Shown: one piece after another, positions 24,902-38,200 of the stretch
How positions within the stretch are numbered: the first letter of the stretch is position 1
Layout of the letters: the number at the start of each line of letters is the position of its first letter
DNA from: Maratus speciosus
Taxonomy: Eukaryota; Arthropoda; Arachnida; Araneae; Salticidae
Direction of reading: 5' to 3'
DNA: 64,000 nucleotides
Assembly (NCBI GenBank): GCA_963932465.1
Contig: OZ010791.1
Location: forward strand, 620,007,800 to 620,071,799
Translations under genes and position numbers: made by a program
Notes under the pieces: generated by a model
The model's database searches: none
Seen by the model: only the letters and a program-made list of their open reading frames with translations
Told to the model about the DNA's origin: nothing

Positions 24902-25827
24902 CAGATTAAGCTAAATAATGCTATAAAAAGTGATAAAATATCTTTATTTAGATTGACGAACGTTTACAAATACAACAGGAGAACGACAGCTTTGGACAGA
25001 TTATGCAGCAAAGAACCTTTACAGATCAACTATTATTTTAACACAGTCAAACTGATTGGAAAAGTTATACGAATTGAATATTTCCAACTGAGCGAAAAAA
25101 TGCCCAGCGAAGTTGGAAATATTCAATTCGTATGATAACTTTAGCAATCAGTTTGATAATGTTAAAATAATAGTTCATCTACGTATCCATCGTTTATATG
25201 GAGTTCCTTTACATGCGGTTTATTCTGTTGAGCTGTCTACATGACAGACCAGATGTTACTACCAATAAGGTTATCTGAGCGAAATATGCTGGCTGGTTGT
25301 CGGCCCAGTTAGCTTAAACTGAAAAGCATTGGCCTTGTAAGCCAAGGATCTGGGTTCGATTCCCAGCCCGGGCATTTTCTCGCTCAGTTGAAAAAATATT
25401 CAATTCGTATGATAACTTTACAGACCAATTTAAAAAATAGCAGAATAACTTATCCATGAAGATTTTATTTGCCATCCATTATCCGGGAATCAATAGACAT
25501 ATTTTTACGCAAAGAGAATATTTGCAATGATTCAGTGTCTGTTGATTTACCTAAAATTTGGAAAGAGATGCTATGCAATTTTAGTAATAATAATAAAAAT
25601 TAATCCACGTTTAAATATATCCAATTTCATTTTATTTTATGTTTGCACTGATTTTCATTTTTCATGAAGTCCCGTGACATTGTTTACCAAGTTATTGCTT
25701 TTTAAATTTTGTGAAAATATTTCTATCATGAATGATTTTGAAAATGTCGCAGTTTGTGCTATGAAACGTTCGTCAATCTAATTAAAGATATTTTATTACT
25801 TTTTGTAGCATTATTTAGCTTAATCTG
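24902..25827. mobile_element. foldback element carrying a tRNA-like sequence
   Basis: Outer inverted repeats of about 70 bp (CAGATTAAGCTAAATAATGC ... and its complement ending 25827) enclose inner arms at about 25020-25095 and 25108-25180. A third diverged arm follows the tRNA-like sequence (25384-25431). CTGGATATCAGTA occurs at both outer flanks (24862, 25825). Confidence 0.8.
25303..25374 (+). tRNA. tRNA-Thr(TGT)-like sequence, probably SINE- or element-borne
   Basis: A cloverleaf can be drawn: acceptor GCCCAGT/CCCGGGC with mismatches at pairs 5 and 7; D stem GCTT/AAGC; anticodon stem TTGGC/GCCAA around CTTGTAA (anticodon TGT); four-base variable loop; T stem CTGGG/CCCAG with loop TTCGATT; discriminator A. 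Box B (GGTTCGATTCC) is intact. The 3' end plus TTTTCTCGCTCAGTTG is complementary to CAACTGAGCGAAAAAATGCC upstream, so the tRNA belongs to the surrounding repeat. It is more likely a mobile pseudo-tRNA than a working gene. Confidence 0.65.
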
Positions 25828-26456
25828 GATATCAGTAGTAAAGAATTAAACTGATGAAAATTCATTTTCAATCGAGCATGCTGTCACAAATTTCACGACA
25901 GACGTCATTTTTGGGAAACTTTGTTCCCACAAACGGCTCCGAAATTCAATTTTTAATACTGAAACGTAAAATTGCTTTTCAAACTACCTCTCTTATAAAT
26001 ATTATGAAATCTCTGGCATTCGCAATAACGTAAGTAATGGGTGCAACAATTTTAAGCGCTCCCGTTAAAAGGTTAAATAGGCTGATTTTTTTTCTAATAC
26101 TTTTTTAACAGTATTTTAAAATTTCATAGTTCTTACCTTGAATACCGAATCACACTGAGAACTGGCGATGTGCAAAACGGCGCCGGTTGAATTGTGAAAA
26201 TTAAGGTAGTTCCTAACCTTTAAAACAAGTCGGAAATTGCACATCAAACGTGGCAAATGAGGTGCATTCACACTATAACTAGTTTTATAAATATTCAGAT
26301 CTTACTGCAATAGCTGTTGTACTCATAAGAGTACAACATTATTAACATTATTAAAGAGTAACACATTTATGTAAAAGGGCATAAATACAAAATTTATTAC
26401 GATTATATATCTAATTGTGCATTTTGGTCATGTCTAGCATTTAGACGTTAATTGTA

Positions 26457-27520
26457 CAGTCGTGGGAAAAAAAAAAGTAAACACCCCTACTAACTCCTCA
26501 ACAAATTATCTTAGAAGAAAGTGACTGGTACCGAGCGATTGGAAATAAAGTCTACTTTTAAATTATGTATATAAAATTTGCTTAGGGGGGGGGGGGGTCA
26601 TCTACATATTAAAACGAATCCAAACTTCATTTTTTTCAATGACAATACCCACCTTTAACAAGATATTTCAAATCTTCGGTTCAAACTAACTATGCCTAGA
26701 CACCAAATTTCAAGTCATTTGAATGATAGGTTTTTGAATTATAAGCCTTCAAATATTAATGCTTCTAATGTTAAATGACATTTATATATTTTTATTGATA
26801 TCTCCTGAAATTATACTCCTAATGTGCTGATTTTTTGTGTAGCAATAATACTAAAACACCCAAAGATAAATACGTTGAAATTGCAATTTTTATAATTTTA
26901 TGATATGAATTATGAAAATAACATTAAAAAAATTATTAATTGCAACCTACAATTTTTTTGATGGATTTAGATTTATTATGTCCTGCTTTATGGAAATCTA
27001 AAATTTCACATTTTTCTTCCAAGTAGTTTTCAAATTATGCTTAAAAAACGGCAAAAGGATGGTTTAAGGGGCCGACTATAACAGGAGCGACTAGATATTT
27101 TGAAATATCTTCTGCTGTCGTGTAATCTAGCAGGCTTCATTGACTTCTTAAGGTGCCTTGATCAAGATGAGGGCTCTCTAGGTTAACAATCGAGTTCCGA
27201 ACTTCAATTTGGATACAGCCCTTAAAATACGCTCGTTTTAAAATAATTTCTCGGGAACTTATGGTACGAATTGCATTAAAATTTGTTTTTAGGCTAATTG
27301 AAGGATGTAGAGTTCATTTATGCTGTCAGAATTATGTACTGCTATTGAAAAAAACAAAGTTATGGTTCGTTTTAATATGTAGATGGTCCCCTAAGCAAAT
27401 TTTATATACATCATTTAAAAGTAGACTTTATTTACAATCGTGTGGTACCAGTAACTTTCTTCTACGACAATTTGTTGAGGAGTTAGTAGGGGTGTTTACT
27501 TTTTTTTTTTTTCACGACTG
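26457..27520. mobile_element. 1064 bp TA-flanked MITE, copy 2
   Basis: The ends are CAGTCGTGGGAAAAAAAAAA and ...TTTTTTCACGACTG, with TA at 26455-26456 and 27521-27522. It is collinear with 6850-7901 in the same orientation. A 12-G run (26586-26597) replaces a 5-6 G run in the other copy. Confidence 0.88.
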
Positions 27521-27903
27521 TACAAGCTGTGCTTCAATAGTACTCAGCTATACTCAAAGTAAGTCATTTTATAATTTTAACGTCTTTTAGATGTCAAGCT
27601 TTCATATAATTTTCGAAATCTTGAAATAATTATATCACGGTCTGCTCTTTCCTATTTCAGCTCCCAAAATATAATTCAATATGTTTGTAAATACGGTGAT
27701 ATTTATTCCAATATTTCGAAAACTAATTGTGGAAAAACAGGTACAATAATTTACATGTCGGAAATTCCACATAAAATGAGATGAATGAGGTCCGTTCGTA
27801 CTATAACTAGTTTTATAAATATTCAGATCTTGGTGGGGAATTCAATGGGGTGGTCAATCTGGGAATTTTCTTTCTTAGTTAACTTACTTTTTTAAAAATA
27901 AAT

Positions 27904-28600
27904 TTAAGGGGATCCGGGACACAAAAATCTCCAAACTTTCTAAAAAACTTTTACTGCATTAAATATTTCTCTGTTTTTCTGCTTAAAATGACGTTTAAAT
28001 CCTGTGTCTATCTTAATTAGAACAGATATTATTAAATTTTTCGTTTTGGTTTGTTTTCAAAATCTGCCTTTCAAGCAATGGTTGTCAGGAAAACGATTTC
28101 TTGTGAAAACGCGTTTCTCTTCATGATGGCTTTTTTCACCATCTCACATATTTAAATCGTTATAAGTCAAGAGCCGTTAAAGATAAATGGTTCAAACTTG
28201 GAACATGTTTTTTTCAACTGTTTTACTTTAATTTTGATTCAGCAAATTAGAAGAAATATTTACTTTTGAAAATAGGATTTTTATAAAAGTTACACTATTT
28301 TTTAAAAAAAATTTACTTTAAATAGTTTTTTTTAATTAATATTTTTAAAAATGCTGAATCTAAATTCAAACATATATTTCTGTTTATTTAAATGTTTGAA
28401 ATTCTACAAATAATATTTCGAGTTATAACGATTTTAAATTACCCCCACTTTTATAAAGAATTAATTTTTTTTTTTTTTAAATATATGAGAAGTTTTATTG
28501 TGTGATTTTGTTTACAAATAACATGGTTAACCATCACAAAAAAATTCGAAATTTTAACTGAATAAATAAAAATTTTAAATTCTGTCCCGGATCCCCTTAA
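27904..28600. mobile_element. 697 bp TTAA-bounded MITE (TTAAGGGG class)
   Basis: The ends are TTAAGGGGATCCGGGACAC and TGTCCCGGATCCCCTTAA. It is related inside to 23070-23831 and non-coding. Confidence 0.87.
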
Positions 28601-29079
28601 TGTTTATTACTTTATACTATTAATAGATATTGTTAAGAAGAATATCATCAAAAGTTGATATTTAGGTTTGAAAAGAACGTATGGGGTGCAGCGACTTGTT
28701 TTTATTCTATTACAAACCGTTAATGGATACGTTCATTCTAATTAAAGAAGTCCTCTTTTTTTAAAATCAATTTTATGTTTATTTCTTTTATACTTTTTCT
28801 GGATATTGCATTAAAAAAGGGATATTGTTAAAAGCAAGTTTTGAATTGTTTAATTTGTTCCACATTATAGAACAAAAGAATTTTTTCTCCAAAAATTGTT
28901 AAAGAAAATTTGTCCACATTTTGATGAAGGACTTTCGAAATTTTTGCATGAAGAGTAAACAAAAAAAGCGAATGATAGACCATTTTATGTGAAATTAGAT
29001 GTGACGGTGCTATCTCTGTTAGTTTGAGAGTCGTATATTATCGTTTGGCAAACTAAACAAAACTGAAGATAATACTTCT

Positions 29080-29367
29080 AACTTTTAAAAACACGGCTGG
29101 CTTGTCGTAACATTAAATACACGGATAGCGTACTGTATGCGCAAAGCATTTTAAAGCCTATTTCAATGATATCCTTGTGCGTCGAGTAGTAGTATAGAAG
29201 TAATAAACATCTAATAGATAAAAAAGGGACTATAATTAATGTAACATTAACGGTTTGTTGTAACAAAGACATGGGAAGCGCACACCAATGCCTTTTAAAG
29301 CCTAAACCTTTCATGGTATTCCTCTTTAATGCAATGTCTAGTAATCGTATAAAAATAATAAACATAA
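29080..29367. repeat. weak tandem duplication of about 150 bp
   Basis: Two neighbouring stretches share GC(A/C)...TTTTAAAGCCTA and end in AATAATAAACAT / AGTAATAAACAT. They are strongly diverged. Confidence 0.4.
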
Positions 29368-31098
29368 ATATATCAAGAAAGAAAATGAAATATTACACAA
29401 ATACAGGGCAGCTTATTCCGTCTGCCGATACTATTACTTTTCGATAAAAATAAGGAAAGGGCAGAAAGAAAACAACTTGGACTTAAAACATTGGTTGAAC
29501 ATTGAAGGGACCTTGCGAAGAGGCTAAATGAGGTGCATGTTTTAATCACGTAATTTAAAATTCGCATTTTTTTTTTTTTTTTTTTTTTAACTTAGTGATA
29601 CCCTCATTACTCCGTCCATGTCTTAAAAGATTAAAAAACGCAGTTAAAGATAGGTATAAGGGGGGTAGAACAACGAAATTGCTCTGAAAAAACACAGTTG
29701 AAAATTGGAAACTGATTACCGCCCTTCTACTGATCCTCCAACATGCGATGGAACTACATATAGATTGAAAAGCTGTAACTGATAACTTTTTATAGTGCAT
29801 ACATTTTACGATATAAAATGACAACAGTGGGCAATTTTGTTCCCTTTTCAACATTTTTAGAGTCCTAAGAGTCCTTAAATTCAAACACACTTTATAAAGG
29901 CTGTAATAAAAACCTGTTTCTTCGATCGTTTCATATTTTCCTCAGATTATAATGGAGAAAATTGGTTTTTATAGGAGTTTATTAACTTGTCGAGTAGAAA
30001 ATTGGAAACTCATGATTAAAAAAGAGTTTCTGTATCTGAAACAAAATTGCTGGTATCTAATTACACTTCAGAAACTTCTGCTTACACTGAACCTAAAAAA
30101 AATTGTCTATTTACTGCATTTCTACGTTTTAAAAACAAAACTATTTGCTTTTATGAAACTTAAACTTTAGGCAATATAATATTAAGAAAAAATATTTTCA
30201 AAAAAAAAAAACATTTAGGTTGACTTTACAGGGCCTATCATACACTATATATCATGAAAATTTTATAAAAACTTATTGAAAAGTTTTAACTGCCTTGCTG
30301 GCAATGCCGCAGAATCACAATCTGAGAAAAATGACTTCAAAGTTCTCCCTCTTTGAAAGTATTCCATGTTTAACAATTATTAAGAGTGTCGTTCATTTTT
30401 TTTTCAGTGTTCAAAATATATTACTTTTAAATATATATTAATTTTTCTCAAAAATTGAATGTTTTGAAGGTTTAAAAGTCTTCTTTAAATCACATTCCCC
30501 AACACTATACGTTCAAGTCAACTGTAATTTATCTAATACTTACACATATTTTCCCACAAAAGGCACGTTTTTAGTTTTTATCATTTAAAAAAAATTGCCG
30601 TTCTATATTTTTTAAACGGTATCCATTAACACATACCATCATTAACCCTTCTGTTCCTCTTCCACCTGGGCAGTTTCGCAAATCACCGTGCTTTCTCAAA
30701 TCAACTACCGCTTTACACTTATTCTTCATTAAGGCGTTTCTAAAAAAAAACTTAGAGGTCTTTTAATAGGCATCCAAATCTTTTCCTTTCAGAATCCGTA
30801 ATTTAAAATAACACACTGGAAAATTCCCCAACTAACAGTGAAAATACCTACAGCGTTTCTCTTAGAACATTTACACACTACATGCCTTATAATATGCGTG
30901 TTTCTAATCATTAGCCACCTTTGAATACTATTGTTTAATGTTAAAGATGCTTAAAGTATATATTAACGTAGAATTGCTATTTGCAGTGTAGATATGATAA
31001 TATGAATGAAAAGCAAAACTTATAATTTAAAGGATAGTATGAAAATGATAGCTTAAAACATAAAAATATTTCCCCCTCCTACCTACATCTTTATTTTT

Positions 31099-31532
31099 GT
31101 ACATCCATTCAAAACAGTTTGTATTTATCAATCTGCTGTATACTTCTATAATGAAGTGACCAAAGAAAAAACTGAAAAAGACTGCACTGTTTGCATTTGT
31201 TATTCTATTAAATAAAACACGCAATATGAAAGTACGTTAACTCATTGCTGACGTTTAATTTTCATCTTTTAACCCTTTCAGTAAGGGTGTCGCACATATG
31301 TTACAGATAGTGTGCGTACATCCATTCAAAACAGTTTGTATTTATCAATCTCCTCTATAATTCTATAATGAAATGAGCAAAGAAAAAATTAAAAAATGCT
31401 GCTCTGTTTGAATTTGTTATTTTTTGAAATAAAACACGTAATATGAAAGCAAGTTAACACATTGCTGACGGTTAAATTTTATCCTTTAACCCCTTCTGTA
31501 AGGGTGTCAGTTATGTTCCATATAGAGTGCGT
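31099..31532. repeat. 217 bp tandem duplication that includes a MITE end
   Basis: Units at 31099-31315 and 31316-31532 both begin GTACATCCATTCAAAACAGT and both contain TTAACCC(T/C)TTC(A/T)GTAAGGGT near their ends. The second unit continues into the full MITE. Confidence 0.85.
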
Positions 31533-31685
31533 ACGTTTATTTTTTAGTACCAAAATATTGTAGTCCTCATCTTTGCCTTATCTAATCTCAGAATTACAGG
31601 ATTAAATAAAGCTAAAAATATTATACAGGATTACTGGCATAAAAAAATGAAATACTCTTAAATGACGCTCCCCTGAAGGGATTAA
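31486..31685. mobile_element. 200 bp TTAA-bounded MITE
   Basis: The ends are TTAACCCCTTCTGTAAGGGT and ...GCTCCCCTGAAGGGATTAA. It lacks coding capacity. Confidence 0.72.
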
Positions 31686-33559
31686 GCAGGAATTCCCGCC
31701 TATGGGATTTACTCTTGCATTTGTGCTCATAAATAATAAAAAAGAATGTGTGTGAGATATGCTTGTGGTTACTTTTTCTGTACTTCATCATTCGCTTTGG
31801 ATTAGGTGCAGTCGAGACTGGTTATTAATAAAGCAAACATGTAGGCCAGTTCAATTAAGACTTGACTTTATTAATCCGTTTTTTATTAATCTGTGTCTTA
31901 AGTTAGGCGCTTACGCAGAGAGAGTATGAACTTTTAATATGTACTACCTCATGCCATAACTACGCCCTCGAGTGTCGTTGAAAATTCTAACAAGCATTTA
32001 CCAAAAAAAGCCACGATTTCCTCGCGTTTGCGAGTTTTACAATTGTAACTCGCAGTGCTGAAATGGGGAAAATTTTCAATTTAATTCAGTAATTAGCTTT
32101 TGAATGATGTGTAGGCATATGACGACACCAAGGCCTTGTTTCGTCCCGGGACATGACGGACCGCAAATAAAGGAGAATTTGTGTTAACGTTTGCATTTTT
32201 TATCTGGAAGTTACTTCGAATTTAAATGACAATGTTAAAATGTTGGGCTCAGAAACAAACTTAACAGAAGCAAGATAAAAGAAACTAGGAATTTTAATTT
32301 AAATTAATAACCGCGAATATGGTATATATTTTTTAGAAGTAATACAAGATGTAAAATGGAAGGTTCCGCCCATGGCTTTAGTAACACATATCGGAACAGA
32401 CGCGAATGCGTTGCAGCCGTCAGCAATGTGTTAACCAATTTTCGGCCAAAGGTGAGTAAATGCACCATTTCGATAAATATTTTTTTATCAACACAGTGAC
32501 GATTATTTTTCACCAATTTTATTTTTCTGCTATTTTTAAGGGTTCTGGAGACATCTATAAAATATCAGTAATTCAATTGAAGTAAACACTTTCTGTTGAG
32601 AAATTTTCAAAATACGCTAGTCTTTTAAAATTGAAACGGTTATTGACAAATGCGACTTTTTGAAAATGTATAATTATTCCACTTGAGATTAATCATATGT
32701 TTTTATAATGGATTAAAGTTGCAAGTTCTGTAAATAAAATAATAATAAAAGAAATGTCATAAAAAATTTAAAAAAAATTATTAATTTTACATTTAATGAA
32801 TTACAAATTATTAAGATTTCATAATTTTCTTTTCATTGAAATTAAAATTTTAAGCTATCAAGCCATGAAATGTATTGAAAGTAATTTAAATGTAAAACTT
32901 TGTTTACATTTAACAGAATTAGACGATCCTGTCCAATGCCGTGCAAAACAACTAACAGAATGAAGGAAGGCATGTCAGATTTTGTCGAAAATAGTCTCAA
33001 CCAATCAAATTTTAAATCCCATCTGTCACCACTCTGATATAGATGCACCATAACTACCCTAGTAACGCGCCGATATTTTCAAACTAATGTCAAACCAATA
33101 GAAGCGTTCTTTACAAAGTTATACTTTTTTTTAAAAAAAATCTTTCAATAGGATATCTGGTGTCCATGGGTATTGTCATAACTTGGTAGTTTTTGATTTT
33201 CGCTACAGTTTATTCCCGTACATTTCAGAAAAAAATGGTTGATTGATTCTTATAAGATTACTTATGTCTACGACATAGTCAAAGTAGTTGTTTTCTCAGT
33301 GAGAATATTTCTAGAACTGTTTTATTACAAAATAAAAACAAACCTGTCTATCTACAAGTAATTTCAGTTTTCAAAGGAGCAATACCTAAATGCAGACCTG
33401 ATTCTCTATATCTTTATCTTTGGTGTAATTTGACACAATATACGTTGCAAATGATAACAAAACTAATACAAAAGCTATAATTCCTACATTCAGAGAAACG
33501 TCCATCAAAATACCTGCTGTTGTCAGAATCGTACTGACAAGATGCACAATCTAAATTAC

Positions 33560-33800
33560 AACCTTTTAAGGCGTGACGAGTATTATCTAATCAAAAGATA
33601 AAACTTATACAAGAGAAGCTTCCTATTGAGAACATATAAGTTGAATTGGAAAAGATGAACATCGCACTAAGGTAATACTATCTCAGATCTTCTAATAATA
33701 TATCTTTGATCTCTTCAGCTCAAAACAAAGTGAAACTGTGAAGTTTCTTGGAGATGGTTTTTAGACTGATAACATCGAAAGCTTTTTGTTGGCAAAACAA
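33560..33800. repeat. diverged repeat shared with 39260-39490
   Basis: Both share AAAGAT(A)AA..CTTATA, GAAGCTTCCTATTGA, TATCTTTGATCTCTTC, ACTGATAACATCGAA and TTGTTGGCAAA in the same order and orientation. No ORF is conserved. Confidence 0.78.
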
Positions 33801-34554
33801 AAAAAAAATTTAATGCCGAAAAAACAAAATTGGAGTACATGTAACCTTTATGTAATTTTATTTGTAGTTTAAAAAAATAAAAAACATAATTGACAATGAA
33901 ACATTTTAAAAGCAAATCAATGCTGTTGCTAGAATTTTGACTGATTATGACTTAAGAACAAATCGATTTGAAAATAAATGCTTTTCGTCACGTACATTAT
34001 AAAAGCAAAATTTGATTAAAAAATTCTGGTACAAGTTTGGAGTTTAGAGATTAAAGTATACTTCCCACTGCCTTGGAAATGGTCATATTTTAATAATGGT
34101 TAAATAATTTAAATTACCCAAAAAAGACAAAACAGTAGTCTCTCTCGAAAGTGCTAGATTTATAATTTGAAGGGAAATTATATATAGTAACTCTTTATCA
34201 TGTCTCCCTAATGAAACGACAGAAGCTGATATAAAGTCTACTATTGGCCAGGCAAAATCTTTGTATGGAAATTTGCTCGTTCTTTTTTAAAGAAACATAA
34301 AACCTGCCTATGACTGACAAATGTAGTTTTCTAGAAAAGCAAAAATACATGAGAGGGGATTTAAGTGAATCTTAATTCGACTTTGGTATCATTTAATACA
34401 AGATACTTCTGCAATTAAATAAAATATGAATGATTTGCTATAATTTTGCTGTTCAAATGAATTTGAGGTCATTCAAAGTATTTGCTGATGTCGAAAAGAT
34501 ATTGACAAGAAACACAAGATTCTAGATTACTACTCAGGTTTCAGTTCCTAACAA

Positions 34555-35055
34555 AAAAAAAAAAAAAGTAATATAAAAATTTTGTTTTTAAAGTCAATTC
34601 CTACTTAGGTCAAAGAAAAATTTAATATAATCCCATAAGCTAATATTAGTTTTTGTTGCATTAAAATATCTCAAATTGTTGATTTTCTATAAGCAAAGTA
34701 AACCCTGCTGATTTACAATGGAAGTCTATGGGAATTTGGCGAAATATTAGAGATATCGCTAAGTTGGCGATAAACTTGGCGGTATTTGGCGACAGCATAG
34801 AGTCCCCCCTATGGTGCAGGGTCCCTTTATAGATATGAAGATTCATTAAATGCTGTTCAATAGCCAATGCCTGCCATTTTGTCTCCCATATAAAACTAAA
34901 ATTAATTAAAATTTAATTTTAATTAATATTTGAAAAAACTGTATTAACATCAATTGTCATCCAGTACAAGTTAAAAAAAATTTATTTCAACTTAATAGGA
35001 TGAATAATAAGTATTTTATTAACGATTGAAAATTTGAACAAGATATATAAATAAA
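34555..35055 (+). repeat. dispersed CGCCAA/TTGGCG repeat, copy split by an insertion
   Basis: It matches the complement of 20010-20550. The match resumes at 38157 (ATAGGGAGAGTGTGA) and runs to about 38200. The break is filled by the 3.1 kb array element. Confidence 0.85.
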
Positions 35056-38000
35056 CTAGCAAACCCCGCGGCTTTGCTCGCGTAATAGTTGAAATATGCC
35101 AAATGATATTTGCATAACTATTTTTTATTAGAACAACACTTTTTGGAATAATTCAAAAATAACAAATTAAGCCCACAGTTTGACTAAACTTCATTATAAA
35201 AGTGCAATAGACTGAAATGAGATTTTAATTAATAAGAAGAACTAAAACTAATTCCAAATACATGATAATTTAGAAAGTATTTTGAGACTTTTATGCTCAT
35301 TTCAGTATTCATTTGAAGTTTTGAATTTTGTAGAAACCATCTTAACACATTTCCATCTTAAAATTAACCATCATGTCAAATTCCAAGCTTCTTGTCTAAC
35401 AGTCTACCACCTCTCTGGTGTTAGTGGCACCAACATAAAACGCCGAAATAGAGTTCAAATAGAATGTCTCGAAAAATGTAGAAACAGAGACTGTCACCAT
35501 TAATTTGCCAACATTAATCTTGAAATCGGTTGGTATTTCCTAATATTCTATAGAAAACGAAATTTATATGTTTTTAAAGGCTTTCTTGTCCAGCCAATCA
35601 GGTGGTAGTGACACCGGCATAAAATATAGCCCGTATAGGATCAGGGACTACCAACTCTTGATTCGCAACCAATAACTTCTGTAATCGTTTATTATTTCCT
35701 GAGATTCCACAGAAATCTTAATTTAGGACACTTTTAGAACGCTTCAAACGTTTAATTTCGTATTTATTTTCAACTGTTCTTAGAGGACATTTATATTTTA
35801 TAAGTAACTACCGTGCTGTATTTAAAGTTTCTAGCCTCTTCAGTACCGCAGAAATCGCAATTTAGAAAGTTTTTTGGTCCTGCAACCCTCTAGGAGTTGT
35901 GGCACCGACATAAAATATAGCTTATTTTTGAGAAGGTTCTATCGATATCAATTTGCAACCATTATGTTTGAAATCGGTTTCGTATTTCATATAACTGTAT
36001 GAAAATCGTAATTTAGAACGCTTATAGAATTCTTTTCGCTCACTTCATTCTTTTAAATTTGGAATTTTCTTGCGACAATTCTTAGAAAGCATTTGCATCT
36101 TTGAAGTAATTGCCATTCCAAGTTTAAAATGTTAGACCCCCCCTCAGTAACACAGAAAACGCAATTTAGAACATTTTTTGCTCCTGTAACCCCCAGGTGG
36201 TAGTGACAACAACGTAAAGTATAGACTAGGTTGGAGCGGGGACTGTCACCATCAATTTGAAACCATTACTTCTGAAAGCGGTTTATATTTCTTGATATTG
36301 CGTAGAAATCGCTATTTTGAACGTTTTCAGAAAGCTTTTCTTTCATTTTCCCCCCTTTTTATATTTCAAATTTTTAAGGAGCGCATTTACATCTCATAAG
36401 TTATAACCATGCCAAATTTCAAGTTGCTAGCCCCTTCAGTATCACAAAAATCGCAATTTAGAACTTTATTAAAATGCAACTGCAAGCTGGTAGAGATGCC
36501 GACATGAAATAGATCCTATATAGGAGCAAGGGCTGTCATCATCAATTCCAACCATACACGGTTGAAATCGGCTCAGTACTTTCTGAGATTGCGCAGAAAT
36601 CGCAATTTAGAACGTTTTTTATAACGTTTTTCGTCCATTTTCACATCTTTTAAATTTCGAATTATGTAATAAATGTTCTTAGAGATCATTTAAATCTTAT
36701 AAGTAACTACCATGCCTGGTTTGAAGTTGCTAGCCCCTGCAGTACTACAAAAAAAAAAAAAAAAAACGCAATTTAGATAGTCCCTCACCTCCTTTGGGCT
36801 AGCGGCACCGACATGAAATACAGCTTACGTTGGAGCGAGGGCTCGTTTTCACACTTTTATTTTTTAAATCGGTTCGGTACTTCCTGAGATATCGTAGAAA
36901 TCGCAATTTAGAAAGTTTTTAGAACACTTTTCTCTCATTTTTACCCCTTTTAAATTTCGATTTTTTTTAGGAAATGTTCTTAGAGATCATTTGTAAATTA
37001 TAAATAACTGCCCTGTCTAATTTCAGGATTCTAGGCCCTTCAGTAACACAAAAATCGCAATTTAGAAAGTTTTTTGCTTCGGCAACCCGTAGGTGGTAGT
37101 GACACCGACATGAAATAGAGCCTATGTTGGAGCAAGGGCTATCATCATCAATTTCCAACCATTACTTTTGAAATAGATTGGGTACTTTCTGAGATTGCGT
37201 AGAAATCGCCATTTAGAACGTTTTTTAGAACTCTTTTCGAGCATTTTCATCCCTTTTAAATTTCGAATTTTTTAAGAAATGTTCCTAGAGATAATTTTTA
37301 TCTTATAAGTAACTACCATTCCAAATTTCATGTTTCTAGGCCCTTCAGTAACCCAAAAATTGCAATTCCGAACGTTCTTTTGCTCCTGCACCCCCTTTAG
37401 GGGTAGTGGCACCGACATAAATTGTAGCCTAGGGTTGTCACCATCATTTTGATGCCATTATTTTTTAAATCGGTTTGGTACTTCTTGAGATTGCGTAAAA
37501 ATTGTCCTTTAGAACGTTTTTTAGAACGCTTTTTGCTTACTTTCACCCATTTTAAATTTCGATTTTTTTAAGAAATGTTCCTAGAGATCATTTATATCTA
37601 ATAAGTAACTACCATGCCAAATTCCATGTATCTGGGCCCTTCAGTAACACAAAAATCGCAATTTCGAACGTTTTTTTGCTCCTGCACTCCCTTTAGGGGT
37701 AGTGGCACCTACATAAAATGTAGCTTATGTTGGAGCAAGGGTTGTCACCATCATTTTGACACCATTATTTTTGAAATCGGTTTGGCACTTCTTGAGATTG
37801 CGTAAAAATCGCAATTTAGAACGTTTTTCAGAATGCTTTTCGCGCATTTTCTCCCCTTTTTAATTTCGATTTTTTAGGAAATGTCCTTAGAGATCGTTAG
37901 TATCTTATGAGTAACTACCATTACAAATTTCATGTTTCTAGGCCCTTCAGTAACACAAAAATCGCGATTTTAGAAAGTTTTTTGCTCCTGCACCCCCTTT

Positions 38001-38156
38001 TGACCAGTGGCGCGGACATAAGATACAGCCTATGTTCTAAGTTGGACTAACACCATCATTTTGATACCATTAATTTTGAAATCTGTTCCGTAGTTCCCGA
38101 GCTCACCTCCTACAAATAAACAATTTTTACCTCTTTATAATATTAGTATAGATAGA
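35056..38156. mobile_element. 3.1 kb insertion built mainly of a 301 bp tandem array
   Basis: It starts CTAGCAAACCCCGCGGCTTT and ends ...TTATAATATTAGTATAGATA with a short GATA tail. At least eight array units are marked by CCCTTCAGTA-type strings at 35841, 36145, 36437, 36740, 37041, 37346, 37642 and 37948 (spacing 292-306). Each unit carries TCGCAATTTAGAA(A/C)GTTTT, GTAACTACCATGCC and a (T/G)AGTGGCACCGACAT-like block. Comparison with 20 kb gives the empty site. No protein is encoded, so it is probably a non-autonomous element whose interior amplified. Confidence 0.85.
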
Positions 38157-38200
38157 TATAGGGAGAGTGTGAACTAACAGTATGAATTGAAAAAAAAAAA
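38157..38200 (+). repeat. right remainder of the split dispersed repeat
   Basis: GGGAGAGTGTGAACTAACAG continues the copy that begins at 34555, as judged against 19950-19995. Confidence 0.8.

Noticed and set aside
27261..27590. 109-codon plus frame in the TA-flanked MITE
   Set aside because: It crosses the element's right TIR into the flank and is not open in the sister copy's equivalent region, so it is not a transposase.
35056..38156. CRISPR-like regular spacing
   Set aside because: The units are 301 bp continuous tandem repeats with no short repeat/spacer pattern, and the sequence is eukaryotic.
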